From: Enterobacteriaceae bacterium RIT693
Lineage (GTDB): Bacteria; Pseudomonadota; Gammaproteobacteria; Enterobacterales; Enterobacteriaceae
DNA length: 64,000 nucleotides
Assembly (NCBI GenBank): GCA_009668225.1
Contig: WJYK01000009.1
Coordinates: 1-64,000, forward strand
Direction: 5' to 3'
Shown: positions 8,870-16,946 of the stretch, in pieces
Layout: every line of letters starts with the position of its first letter
How positions within the stretch are numbered: the first letter of the stretch is position 1
Translations under genes and position numbers: made by a program
Notes under the pieces: model-generated
Databases searched by the model: none
What the model saw: the letters and a program-made list of their open reading frames with translations, nothing else
What the model was told of the DNA's origin: nothing

Positions 8870-9763
8870 ATGAGAAGTCGTCGACTCCCGCCGCTTGCGG
8901 CCATTCGTGCTTTTGACGCCGTGGCCCGCCACGCCAGTTTCAAAGCGGCGGCTGAAGAAATTGGCGTCACGCCTACCGCCATCAGCCACCAAATACGCCT
9001 GCTGGAAGACTCGCTTGCACAGCGATTATTCACCCGCTCAGCTCGCGGCGTTGCGCTAACCCAGGCGGGAGACATTCTGTTTCGTGCTTCCGGGAACATT
9101 TTCACCACGCTGCGGGACGCCGTTGAGTCTATTGACAGGCAATCCCTGCCCGGAACATTGACGCTCAGCACCACCTCGAATTTCCTGACTAACTGGCTGG
9201 TGCCGCGTTTGCCTGCTTTGCATCAGCGCCATCCCTCGCTGGAACTGCGCTTTCACAGCAGCGTGGCGCTGGCCGATCTCAACGGCACCATGGCGGATTG
9301 CGCCGTGCGTTACAGCATGCAGGCAGATGAATCTCTGGACAGTACGCTGCTGTATAGCGACAGGTTTGTGCTGGTGGCCAGCCCGCAGCTGAAGCTCAGG
9401 AGCGGGAAGGATCTGCAGGGGGTGACGCTCTTTCACATTGAGAACCGTCATGTACCCAGCCCGGAGCCAAGCTGGCAGCACTGGAAATCGGTATTTGGAC
9501 CTGAGGACCTGGACGTGCAGAGCGGTATTCGCTTTGACGATGAAACGCATGCTATTCAGGCGGCCATTGCAGGGCAGGGAGTATTGCTGGCCAGCGGGCT
9601 GCTGATTCGCCGTGCGCTGCAGCAGGGGCTATTGCATATCGCGCTGCCGGGCGTGCTGCCCGGGGCGAATTACTACTTTGTTAGCAGTCGCGACAAGGCC
9701 AGCAGAGAGGACGTACAGCAGGTTAAGGCGTGGCTGAAGCAGGAATTTGAGGCGAAAGAGTAG
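8870..9763 (+). CDS. LysR-family transcriptional regulator (GcvA-like)
   Basis: 297 residues from ATG 8870, where the protein begins MRSRRLPPLAAIRAFDAVAR as GcvA-type LysR proteins do; an in-frame ATG at 8819 would add 17 atypical residues. The helix-turn-helix (about residues 20-40, AAEEIGVTPTAISHQI) is intact and the remainder is a periplasmic-binding-protein-like effector domain. Divergence from the DHA2 exporter gene suggests the exporter is its target. The effector is unknown. Confidence 0.85.
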   Translation: MRSRRLPPLAAIRAFDAVARHASFKAAAEEIGVTPTAISHQIRLLEDSLAQRLFTRSARGVALTQAGDILFRASGNIFTTLRDAVESIDRQSLPGTLTLSTTSNFLTNWLVPRLPALHQRHPSLELRFHSSVALADLNGTMADCAVRYSMQADESLDSTLLYSDRFVLVASPQLKLRSGKDLQGVTLFHIENRHVPSPEPSWQHWKSVFGPEDLDVQSGIRFDDETHAIQAAIAGQGVLLASGLLIRRALQQGLLHIALPGVLPGANYYFVSSRDKASREDVQQVKAWLKQEFEAKE

Positions 9764-9786
9764 CGTTGCCCCTCACCCTTTTTTGC

Positions 9787-10440
9787 CTCTTTGTCACAAA
9801 TATCCATGATTATGCAGGACTGGTTAATATTCCGTTCACTTCCAGCCTTGTTTTATATGCAGCAGCCGCACCGGTGAACGTGTCCGGGGGATAACGCCAT
9901 CCCCCGGACAGCCCCGGCGCCCGGCGAGCTCATCGCCGCTGAAGCGGTAAACCCACCGGCTATCACCCAAACAGTCGGGGTCGTTCGCGATTCGTTCCCG
10001 ACGATCGCTCTCTTTCGCTGCTCCCGGCAGCTCAACCCCGCCTGAGTTGGGTCATCACCGGGGGCGATGAGAGCCGGGAACAAGGGCGTCGCTGTAGGGC
10101 TTACAGCAACGTTAACGTTTCGAGTAGCTGCGGGTTTAAAGCCAGGCTCGGTTCCGGCTTAAATCGCCTCCGTTTTCTCTCCGACTGGCCAGGGTCCGGA
10201 CGTCGGGAACGGCCGGAGGCTGAGAGCGTCGGGAACGCATCTCAGCCGACCCAGGACTGGGAGATAAAACGGAGGTCTGCCGCTTCAGCGGTCGATTTAT
10301 TTGGCCGGGAGTCCGGGGTCTCGGGGGAATGACGGTGATTCTCCCGAGACGTTCACCGGTTCGGGGGTGACATGTGAAGCAGGACTGGAGGTGAACGGAA
10401 CCTTAGCCGATCTTTCAGAATGATTATTTGTGACCAAGAG
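9787..10440 (+). ncRNA. Candidate large structured noncoding RNA / foldback element
   Basis: No credible protein is encoded here, yet the whole stretch is self-complementary in a nested order. Closing helices: 9787-9802 with 10425-10440 (15 of 16 pairs); 9830-9850 with 10380-10400 (long, one mismatch, two G-T wobbles); 9870-9881 with 10349-10360 (12 perfect pairs). Inside: hairpin 9881-9892/9899-9910 (12 perfect pairs); 9920-9925/10073-10078 plus 9929-9937/10063-10071; hairpin 9974-9979/9997-10002; hairpin 10091-10096/10102-10107; 10135-10143/10156-10163; 10167-10176/10266-10275 (10 perfect pairs) enclosing 10218-10225/10240-10247; hairpin 10280-10291; hairpin 10318-10330/10338-10350 (13 pairs, one wobble). 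Three of four non-Watson-Crick pairs are allowed G-U only if the plus strand is transcribed. No promoter or U-run terminator is obvious. It is not recognisable as RNase P, tmRNA, 6S, CsrB or a group II intron. A nonautonomous transposable element with long terminal inverted repeats is the main alternative. Confidence 0.65.
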
Positions 10441-10446
10441 ACAGCT

Positions 10447-10482
10447 CACTGGGAGAGGAACCATCTCTCCTAAACATCAGTG
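10447..10482. other. Hairpin at the 3' end of the emrB-like gene
   Basis: CACTG-GGAGAG ... CTCTCC ... CAGTG forms a bulged hairpin that overlaps the last codons of the leftward exporter gene. No T run follows on either strand, so termination activity is doubtful. Confidence 0.35.
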
Positions 10483-12039
10483 TGCCTGCGGCTTTTTCAT
10501 TAACGGGACCAGCATCGCGGCAATCAAAAAACCTATCATGATCAGGTAAAAAGCATCCGAAAAGGCCTGGGTTCGCGCCTCGCGTAGCGCCAGGGTAGAA
10601 AGGTTTTTTAGCGCCCCGCTGGCGGCGGCATCAGGCGATAAACCCTGCGCGGTGAGGTTAGCGGCGCTGCGCTGGACGAAATCCGTCATCGCCAGATTGG
10701 CGGTATTGAGATGGTCGGCCAGGCGGCTGTAATGCAGATTGGTTCTGTCATTCAGTACCGTGCCACACAGGGCGATGCCGATAGCCCCGCCCAGGTTACG
10801 CATCAAGTTGAACAGGCCAGAGGCAAGCTTAAGCCGCGCGGGCGGCAGACTGCCCAGCGTAAGCGTTACGGTCGGTGCGACGGCAAACTGCTGTGCAAGG
10901 CCGCGAAACGCCTGCGGAAGCAGCAGCTGATCGCCGCCCCAGTCGTGGGTGATGGGCACAAAGCTGTACATGGAAATAGCAAAGCCGATGAGCCCGGCCA
11001 TCAACAGCCAGCGCAGGTCCACGCGGTTCGCCAGCCAGGAATAAAACGGGATCGACATCACCTGGAATAGGCCGGTCGAAAATACGGCCAGGCCGATTTC
11101 CAGGGCGCTAAACCCGCGCACCGTGCCGAGGTACAGCGGCGTTAAATAGATGGTGGCGAAGATGCCTACCCCGGCCATAAACGAAAAGTAGCAGCCCAGG
11201 CTAAAGGTTCTGTCCTTCAGCGCCCGCAGATCCATCACCGGCTGGGCATGGCGCAGAGTGCGGATGATAAAAGCGATGCCGCACAGCAGCGCTATCCAGC
11301 CTGTGGTGGCGATTGTGCTGTCGTCAAACCAGCCCCAGCGCGGGCCTTCTTCCAGCGTATATTCCAGACAGCCCAGCGAAGCCGCCAGCAGCAAAATACT
11401 GAAATAGTCCGCACCGCGAAGCAGGGAGAAATCAGGGGTATCTACCTTTACCAGCAGCGGAACGGCGACGGCGATGTAAATCCCCGGGATCACGTTGATA
11501 AAGAACAGCCAGTGCCAGTTAAAGTTTTCGGTGATCCAGCCGCCAACGGTTGGGCCAAGCGTCGGTGCCAGAGAAGCAAGGCCGCCGATGGTCGCGGCGG
11601 CAATGACCCGCTGCTTACCCTGGAAAAAGGCGAAGGCGGTGGTAAACACCAGAGGGATCATTGACCCGCCCGCCAGCCCCTGCAGGGCGCGGAAAGCGAT
11701 CATACTTTGAATATTCCACGCCCAGCCGCACAGCAGGCTCATCAGCGTAAAACCTGCCGCCGAGGCGGCAAACAGCCAGCGCGTTGACATCACCCTGGAG
11801 AGCCAGCCGGACAGCGGAATAATAATGATCTCGGCGATCAGGTAGCTGGTCTGCACCCAAACGGTTTCATCATCCCCCGCTGAAAGGCCGCCGCCGATGT
11901 CCCGCAGCGAGGCGGAAACGATCTGGATATCAATCAGCGCAATAAACATCCCCACGCACATACTGGCAAACGCGAAGATCTTTTTTGCCATCGGCATAGA
12001 GATGCCCTGCGGCATCGGTGCAGCCTGGGCGTTGCTCAT
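10477..12039 (-). CDS. EmrB-like DHA2-family inner-membrane exporter
   Basis: 520 residues with about 14 transmembrane segments. The N-terminal helix containing IALIDIQIVSASL, motif A (SGWLSRVMSTRW) and motif C (LAPTLGPTVGGW) are those of the EmrB group. EmrB proteins pair with an EmrA adaptor and TolC to expel hydrophobic compounds across both membranes. Its start overlaps the stop of the emrA-like gene by four bases (ATGA), so the two are translationally coupled. Third gene of the hxlR-emrA-emrB unit. Confidence 0.9.
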   Translation of the reverse strand: MSNAQAAPMPQGISMPMAKKIFAFASMCVGMFIALIDIQIVSASLRDIGGGLSAGDDETVWVQTSYLIAEIIIIPLSGWLSRVMSTRWLFAASAAGFTLMSLLCGWAWNIQSMIAFRALQGLAGGSMIPLVFTTAFAFFQGKQRVIAAATIGGLASLAPTLGPTVGGWITENFNWHWLFFINVIPGIYIAVAVPLLVKVDTPDFSLLRGADYFSILLLAASLGCLEYTLEEGPRWGWFDDSTIATTGWIALLCGIAFIIRTLRHAQPVMDLRALKDRTFSLGCYFSFMAGVGIFATIYLTPLYLGTVRGFSALEIGLAVFSTGLFQVMSIPFYSWLANRVDLRWLLMAGLIGFAISMYSFVPITHDWGGDQLLLPQAFRGLAQQFAVAPTVTLTLGSLPPARLKLASGLFNLMRNLGGAIGIALCGTVLNDRTNLHYSRLADHLNTANLAMTDFVQRSAANLTAQGLSPDAAASGALKNLSTLALREARTQAFSDAFYLIMIGFLIAAMLVPLMKKPQAH

Positions 12040-13079
12040 CGTGCGCTCTTTTGATTAACGGTGACGATGACCGAAAGCCCAGGACGCAGGACATCCAGTT
12101 TTGCTCCGTCGCCTTCCAGCGCGATGCGAACCGGCACGCGCTGGACGATTTTGGTGAAGTTACCCGTCGCATTTTCCGCCGGGAGAATGCTAAAGCGGGA
12201 GCCGGTGGCCGGAGAGACGCTGGCGATATGGCCTTTAAAAGTACGATTCGGCAGCACGTCGGCGACGACGGTGACCGGTAAACCGGCGCGCATATGTGCC
12301 AGCTGATTCTCTTTAAAATTAGCGTCAACCCACAGCCCGTGTGAAGGCACGAGTGAAAGCAGCTGTGTGCCGCTGGTGACGAAAGAGCCCGACCACGCGC
12401 GGCGGTTGCCGATAACACCGTCGAACGGCGCGCGAATTTCGGTATAGCTGAGATTCAGTTTAGCCATGGCTAAATTAGCCTGCGCCTGTTCAAGCGCGGC
12501 CTGCGTTTGCTTTTGGCGGGCATCCAGCACGGCTAACTGGCGTTCAGCGACAGCTTTATCCGCCTGCGCCTTGCCCTGTTCGGCTCGCGCCCGGCGATAA
12601 TCCGCAGAAGCGTTGTCGCGAATCTGGGCCGAAATGGCGCTTGAGGCCTCCAGCGCGCTGTAGCGGCGATTATCGTTGGCCGTTTTTTCCGTTGCTGCCG
12701 CTGCCGCAGCGACTGAGGCGGACGAACCTTCTATCGTGGCCTGCTGCAGCTGCCGGGTAGCGGCAATATCCGCCAGCGCCGCCTGCTGAGCGGCAACTTC
12801 GCCCTGGGCTTTTGCCAGCGTAGCCTGGTAATCGCGGTCATCAATACGGATCAGCAGCTCGCCTTTTTTTACCGCCATATTGTCCTGCACCGCAATCTGT
12901 TGAATGTAGCCGGACACTTTGGTCGAAATCGCGCTGATGTCGCCACCAATATAGGCGTCATCGGTGGACTGTATAAAGCGCCCGCTATACCACCACCAGG
13001 CGCCGTAGCCCGCCGCCGCTAACACGGTCGCACAAAGGATGGCCAGCGTGATTAACTTTTTCTTACTGGCCGGATTCAT
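12036..13079 (-). CDS. EmrA/HlyD-family periplasmic adaptor
   Basis: 347 residues. One N-terminal membrane anchor (about residues 9-28), then the split biotinyl-lipoyl domain (STKVSGYIQQIAVQDN and YTEIRAPFDGVIGNR blocks) flanking a long alpha-helical hairpin rich in Ala/Gln (about 75-200), then a beta-barrel. It links the EmrB-like exporter to an outer-membrane channel. The start lies inside the end of the upstream hxlR gene (17-base overlap). Confidence 0.9.
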   Translation of the reverse strand: MNPASKKKLITLAILCATVLAAAGYGAWWWYSGRFIQSTDDAYIGGDISAISTKVSGYIQQIAVQDNMAVKKGELLIRIDDRDYQATLAKAQGEVAAQQAALADIAATRQLQQATIEGSSASVAAAAAATEKTANDNRRYSALEASSAISAQIRDNASADYRRARAEQGKAQADKAVAERQLAVLDARQKQTQAALEQAQANLAMAKLNLSYTEIRAPFDGVIGNRRAWSGSFVTSGTQLLSLVPSHGLWVDANFKENQLAHMRAGLPVTVVADVLPNRTFKGHIASVSPATGSRFSILPAENATGNFTKIVQRVPVRIALEGDGAKLDVLRPGLSVIVTVNQKSAR

Positions 13080-13620
13080 GAGGGGCTTCTCTGTACTGTT
13101 CTGGCTGGAATTTTAGCCCGGCATCACCGGCCTGCTTACGCCGCAGATATTCATGGCGGTACTTCATCATGGGCGAGGCCGCAGGTCCTGGCACCATGGT
13201 GTATTTACCGGAAACAATCGGCTCCCCGGTCTGTTTATCGGCAAGGATTGGCTCCACGGGACGCTGGGTTTCGCTTTCAACCAGCTGCATTTGCCGTCCT
13301 TCTGGAGCGAAGTGGCGGTTACCCCATTCAGCCAGCGCCAGCAGTACCATGCGGAAATCGCGGCCGCGCTGGGTGAGGTGGTACTCATAGCGTGGCGGCG
13401 CGCTGCTGTAGCAGACCTTATCCAGTAACCCGTCATCGACCAGTTCTTTCAGGCGGCGCGAGAGAATATTGGGTGCCATGTTGCTGCTCTTCTGGAATTC
13501 GTCAAAGCGGGTAAAACCGGCCAGCGCATCCCGAAGGATCATGATGCTCCAGCTGTCACCGATGCGGCCGAGGCTGCGGGCGATGGGGCAGGGGGCGCTG
13601 CAAAGAGGTTCGTTTTTCAT
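13063..13620 (-). CDS. HxlR-family transcriptional regulator
   Basis: 185 residues from the ATG at 13620, giving the family N-terminus MKNEPLCSAPCPIARSLGRI. The HxlR winged helix with its conserved core (RIGDSWSIMILRDALAGFTRFDE, shown in part: GDSWSIMILRDAL) occupies residues 10-100. Two cysteines near the N-terminus could sense thiol-reactive compounds, as in some relatives. The C-terminal extension of about 80 residues is longer than in minimal HxlR proteins. It heads the emrAB-like operon, so it probably controls the pump and itself. Confidence 0.85.
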   Translation of the reverse strand: MKNEPLCSAPCPIARSLGRIGDSWSIMILRDALAGFTRFDEFQKSSNMAPNILSRRLKELVDDGLLDKVCYSSAPPRYEYHLTQRGRDFRMVLLALAEWGNRHFAPEGRQMQLVESETQRPVEPILADKQTGEPIVSGKYTMVPGPAASPMMKYRHEYLRRKQAGDAGLKFQPEQYREAPHESGQ

Positions 13621-13665
13621 GGATCTATCCGGTTGCGGGTTATCGTCTGGGCACAAATTGGCATG

Positions 13666-13688
13666 GTAACTATCAAAATGCAAGTTAC
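13666..13688. promoter_or_regulatory. Candidate HxlR operator
   Basis: GTAACT and AGTTAC form a perfect inverted repeat separated by 11 bases, 46 bases upstream of the hxlR start. The position and dyad suit autoregulation by the HxlR protein. Confidence 0.45.
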
Positions 13689-13896
13689 TGTAGATATGAC
13701 CGCTGTGCGACATTGCTGTTGCCGTAACCTCCCGGATATATTCAGAAAGACGTCGTCCTTAAACGAAAAGTGCGGACTTAAAATCCTTTTAATTGGCTTA
13801 TGGCGAGATATAGCTCCATATTTTTTTGTAAGATGGCTTTTCCATAAATCCAGGTAATAAATAATATACCCGCCCGAGTGAGTGACAGGATTACCT

Positions 13897-15063
13897 ATGC
13901 TTAAGAATGCAAGCGTTCGAAGCGTTATTGCCCTTTTCCTGGCTATATCCTTTTTAGTTATTGATCTGTTGGCGTTCGCTTTATCAGCAAGTTTCACCGT
14001 GTTATTAATGCTTAACGTCGCCTGGGTGATATTGCTTTCCTCACTCTGGACGTATATGACGATATATCTTGTACGGCCAATTAATAATGTTAAGCGAAGC
14101 ATTGATGAAATCAACTCAGGTAATTTATCGGTACATATTCCTGAGTTTGGTAATAATTGCGCAGGAAGATTAATTCCCGGCATAAATACGCTTTCGGCAG
14201 AAATTACTACCCTGGTAATGGATATCCGTAAATCTTCGCAATCAGCAAAATCGCTGTCGGAAAGCCTGGCACATCAAAGCGCAACGCTGTCGGTCAAAAC
14301 CGAGCAGCAGTCGGCGATGCTTATCCAGACCGCCTCCAGCATGGAACAGATCTCCGCCGGAACCAAAAATAACGCTGACAGCACCCGCCAGCTGAGCGGT
14401 ATCACCAGCGGGGCTCACCGTTCGGCTAATCACGGCAGCGATCTGATGCAGAAGCTGACCAGCAATATGACCTCGATAACCGACTGCGCAAATAAGATGA
14501 CGGAAATCATTACCATCATCGACAGCATTGCCTTCCAGACGAATATTCTGGCGCTGAATGCCGCCGTTGAGGCCGCACGTGCCGGTGAGCATGGTAAAGG
14601 GTTTGCGGTGGTTGCGGGCGAAGTCAGAAACCTCGCGCATAAAAGTTCAGAATCAGCCAAAAATATTAAGTCATTGATTGATATTACCAACCAAAATGTA
14701 TTGCAGGGTGCCAGCCTGGTCTCAGAAGCGGAAAAAAATATGAAGGACATTGTTTCCGGCTCAGAAAATATTGATACCCTGATGGGGCATATTTTTATCT
14801 CGACCAATGAACAGGAAAAAGGCATTCAGCAAATTACCACGGCATTATCCGAGCTGGAGAAAGTGACCCAGGGGAACGTTGCGGTGGTAGAAGAGCTGGC
14901 TGGTTCTTCGGAGATTCTGAATAAGCAAGTCTTCGAGCTGGAAAAAAGAACCAGCGGTTTACGTCTGGGCGACAGCGATGAGGCTAAAGTCCAGCTATCG
15001 CCCCAGCCCGCGCCGCGCCGGCTGCTAAAGCGTGAAGAAGAGGGACATTGGCAGGCATTTTAA
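13897..15063 (+). CDS. Methyl-accepting chemotaxis protein lacking a periplasmic sensor domain
   Basis: 388 residues. ATG 13897 is preferred (AGGA six bases upstream) over a GTG at 13882. Two hydrophobic segments (about 13-35 and 36-62) are separated by almost no periplasmic loop, so there is no room for a ligand-binding domain. A HAMP-like stretch ([20 protein letters not shown]) and a cytoplasmic signalling hairpin follow, with the invariant tip [20 protein letters not shown]. The C-terminal HWQAF resembles the xWxxF pentapeptide that tethers CheR and CheB. It may sense an internal or membrane-borne cue. It is about 6 kb from the flagellar block. Confidence 0.88.
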   Translation: MLKNASVRSVIALFLAISFLVIDLLAFALSASFTVLLMLNVAWVILLSSLWTYMTIYLVRPINNVKRSIDEINSGNLSVHIPEFGNNCAGRLIPGINTLSAEITTLVMDIRKSSQSAKSLSESLAHQSATLSVKTEQQSAMLIQTASSMEQISAGTKNNADSTRQLSGITSGAHRSANHGSDLMQKLTSNMTSITDCANKMTEIITIIDSIAFQTNILALNAAVEAARAGEHGKGFAVVAGEVRNLAHKSSESAKNIKSLIDITNQNVLQGASLVSEAEKNMKDIVSGSENIDTLMGHIFISTNEQEKGIQQITTALSELEKVTQGNVAVVEELAGSSEILNKQVFELEKRTSGLRLGDSDEAKVQLSPQPAPRRLLKREEEGHWQAF

Positions 15064-15271
15064 TCTGCTTGCCTTAAGGCCCGCCGCAATACTCCGGTAT
15101 TTAACGGTTTTTTTCTGCTCCCGCGCGACGAGCGGTACGTAGCCTGGGGAGCAGAAAGCGCGCGGCCCTTGTACGCTGTGCCCATAATAAAAAAATCGCA
15201 GTAACTTACTGATAATCATTTTCTTTGTTCATTAATCCCTTCACCTCATCAATAAATCTTCGTCATCCCTG
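15064..15271. other. Intergenic region upstream of SDR gene
   Basis: Contains an 11-bp inverted repeat TTTCTGCTCCC (15112-15122) / GGGAGCAGAAA (15147-15157) with a 24-base loop. The T run precedes rather than follows the stem on the plus strand, so it is not a standard terminator for the chemotaxis gene. No ORF seen. Confidence 0.4.
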
Positions 15272-15317
15272 TTGCAAAAAAAATCGTCAGTTTTATAATT
15301 GAGTGAGTGGTCAGTCA
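15272..15317 (+). promoter_or_regulatory. Sigma-70 promoter with overlapping TetR-type operator
   Basis: TTGCAA (15272-15277), a 16-base spacer and a consensus TATAAT (15294-15299) form a strong promoter for the SDR gene. Immediately downstream, TGAGTGGTCAGTCA (15304-15317) fits the TGA-N-TG-NN-CA-N-TCA dyad of TetR/AcrR-type operators and would cover the transcription start, which suggests repression by the TetR protein encoded at 16351. Confidence 0.65.
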
Positions 15318-15393
15318 TTTAATCGTTGGCCACACTATTCGTACCATATCACCGCCTGGCTACGCGCCGTGCTTATCAACCGAGGATACAAAG

Positions 15394-16245
15394 ATGACGT
15401 CTAAAACTGAAAAGTGGTTTATCACCGGGGCTTCCGGCGGCCTGGGCCTGGCGCTGACCCGTCGCGTTCTGGAGGCGGGTAATACCGTCGTGGCGGCCGT
15501 ACGTAACCCTGCCGCGCTTGCGGAGCTACAGCCGCAGTTCTCCGGGCAACTTATCGTTGAAAAACTGGACGTGACCGACTTTGCCAGCCTGCCCGACATC
15601 GCGAAAAAACACGGCGATAGCGATGTCATTGTCAATAATGCCGGTGGGGCCATCATCGGTGCTATGGAAGAGTTCACCGAGCAGGAAATTGAGCACCAGT
15701 TTGCGTTAAACCTACTGTCCCCGGTGCATATTACTCGTGCCTTCCTTCCCGCTCTGCGGGCTAAAAAGCAGGGGCGTTTGATTTACATCACCAGCATGGG
15801 GGGGCGAATCGCATTCCCGGGGGGAGCGTTCTACCACGCGGCAAAATATGGCCTGGAAGGGTTTGCCGAAACGGTTGCGCAGGAAGTTGCCGAATTCAAC
15901 ATTAAGGTACAGATTATCGAGCCGGGTTCGATTAAAACCAATTTCCAGGCCAACGTACGCTGGACCGAGGAAACCGATGCATACAGAGACGGTACCGTAG
16001 GGCAGCTGCGTCGCTGGATTGCCGAGCACGGGGAGGAAAGTAACGCTGGCGATCCGGTCAAAATGGCCAATGCTATCTATACCCTGAGCCAACAGGCTGA
16101 GCCAGAGCTGCGTACCGTACTGGGCGCGGATGCTTTCCACATCCTTCAAGGCGGCTACCAAAAGAGCCTGCAGTCGCTGGCGCAGCAGCAGGATATTTCT
16201 GTCTCTGTGGCAATCGAAGGCAAAACCGGGTTTATTCCCGAGTAG
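15394..16245 (+). CDS. Short-chain dehydrogenase/reductase
   Basis: 283 residues. ATG 15394 is preferred because GAGGAT lies six bases upstream and the Rossmann strand begins at once; the frame opens earlier at 15307. Classical SDR motifs are intact: TGASGGLG cofactor loop, NNAG, the catalytic Ser in ITSMGGR and the YHAAK Tyr/Lys pair. NAD(P)H-dependent oxidoreduction of an unknown substrate. A TetR gene and an epimerase-like gene follow on the same strand, and a TetR-type operator lies over its promoter, suggesting an inducible detoxification unit. Confidence 0.88.
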   Translation: MTSKTEKWFITGASGGLGLALTRRVLEAGNTVVAAVRNPAALAELQPQFSGQLIVEKLDVTDFASLPDIAKKHGDSDVIVNNAGGAIIGAMEEFTEQEIEHQFALNLLSPVHITRAFLPALRAKKQGRLIYITSMGGRIAFPGGAFYHAAKYGLEGFAETVAQEVAEFNIKVQIIEPGSIKTNFQANVRWTEETDAYRDGTVGQLRRWIAEHGEESNAGDPVKMANAIYTLSQQAEPELRTVLGADAFHILQGGYQKSLQSLAQQQDISVSVAIEGKTGFIPE

Positions 16246-16253
16246 TAACAGTC

Positions 16254-16276
16254 CCCTCCCGCCGGTGGCGGGAGGG
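16254..16276. other. Strong hairpin after SDR gene
   Basis: CCCTCCCGCC-GGT-GGCGGGAGGG is a perfect 10-bp stem nine bases after the SDR stop. It lacks a T run, so it may pause polymerase or stabilise the mRNA end rather than terminate efficiently. Confidence 0.5.
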
Positions 16277-16350
16277 CGTAAAGCTAAAATCCTGGCGGCT
16301 AAATCTATTACACTGTTCGGCAATAATTTACCGACCCCGGAGACGTTGTT

Positions 16351-16920
16351 ATGGCACGACCATTAAGCCCGCAAAAACATGCGGCACTTCTGGATGCCGC
16401 GGTGGCTATTGTTGCGGAAAGCGGTTTGTCGGCCACAACGGCCAGTATTGCAAAACGCGCGGAGGTGGCGGTAGGCACGTTGTTTACCTATTTCCCCACC
16501 AAAGAGCAGCTATTAAACGAAGTTTATTTGATGCTGAAGCAGGATATGTCAGACCTGCTGGTGACCGGCTACCCCAGGGATGCCGACTTCCGCACTCAGA
16601 TCATGCACATCTGGCGAGGTTACACAGAATGGTCGCTGAAAAACCCTGATGGGAAGCGGGTACTCAGGCTGCTGGTGGTTTCGGATCTGCTGACGCCGGA
16701 AACGCTCGCCAGCACGCCGGAGGCGCTGAGTCAGGCGGATAAAATGTTTGATGAGGCCATTCAGCAGTCTGTTTTCGTTACGGATGCTAAAGCGTTTATC
16801 TATGCCGTGATTCAAAACATTTCTGATGCCACCAGTGAGCAAATTGAAAAACAGCCGGCGGAAAAAGAAGCGCTGCTGCAGCTGGGCTTTCGCATGATGT
16901 GGAACGCGATTACGGCTTAA
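16351..16920 (+). CDS. TetR-family transcriptional repressor
   Basis: 189 residues. The N-terminal helix-turn-helix contains TTASIAKRAEVAVGTLFTYFPTK-like family signatures (AEVAVGTLFTYFPTK at about 38-52). The C-terminal ligand-binding part has no recognisable specificity. GGAG lies nine bases before ATG 16351. It sits between the SDR and epimerase genes, and the operator at 15304-15317 is its likeliest site. Confidence 0.88.
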   Translation: MARPLSPQKHAALLDAAVAIVAESGLSATTASIAKRAEVAVGTLFTYFPTKEQLLNEVYLMLKQDMSDLLVTGYPRDADFRTQIMHIWRGYTEWSLKNPDGKRVLRLLVVSDLLTPETLASTPEALSQADKMFDEAIQQSVFVTDAKAFIYAVIQNISDATSEQIEKQPAEKEALLQLGFRMMWNAITA

Positions 16921-16946
16921 CCCACTATGTTTTCAGGATATAACCG

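Noticed and set aside
9853-10083. A 76-codon minus-strand frame inside the structured element
   Set aside because: Composition is atypical, no ribosome binding site is seen, and it is fully explained by the hairpin-rich DNA.
9787-10440. Identification of the element as tmRNA, RNase P RNA, CsrB, a group II intron or a retron
   Set aside because: No ANDENYALAA tag or CCA end, no domain V-like stem, no reverse transcriptase nearby, GGA count not above expectation, and overall organisation differs from each.
15112-15157. Inverted repeat considered as terminator of the chemoreceptor gene
   Set aside because: The T run precedes the stem on the plus strand and none follows it, so it lacks intrinsic terminator layout.
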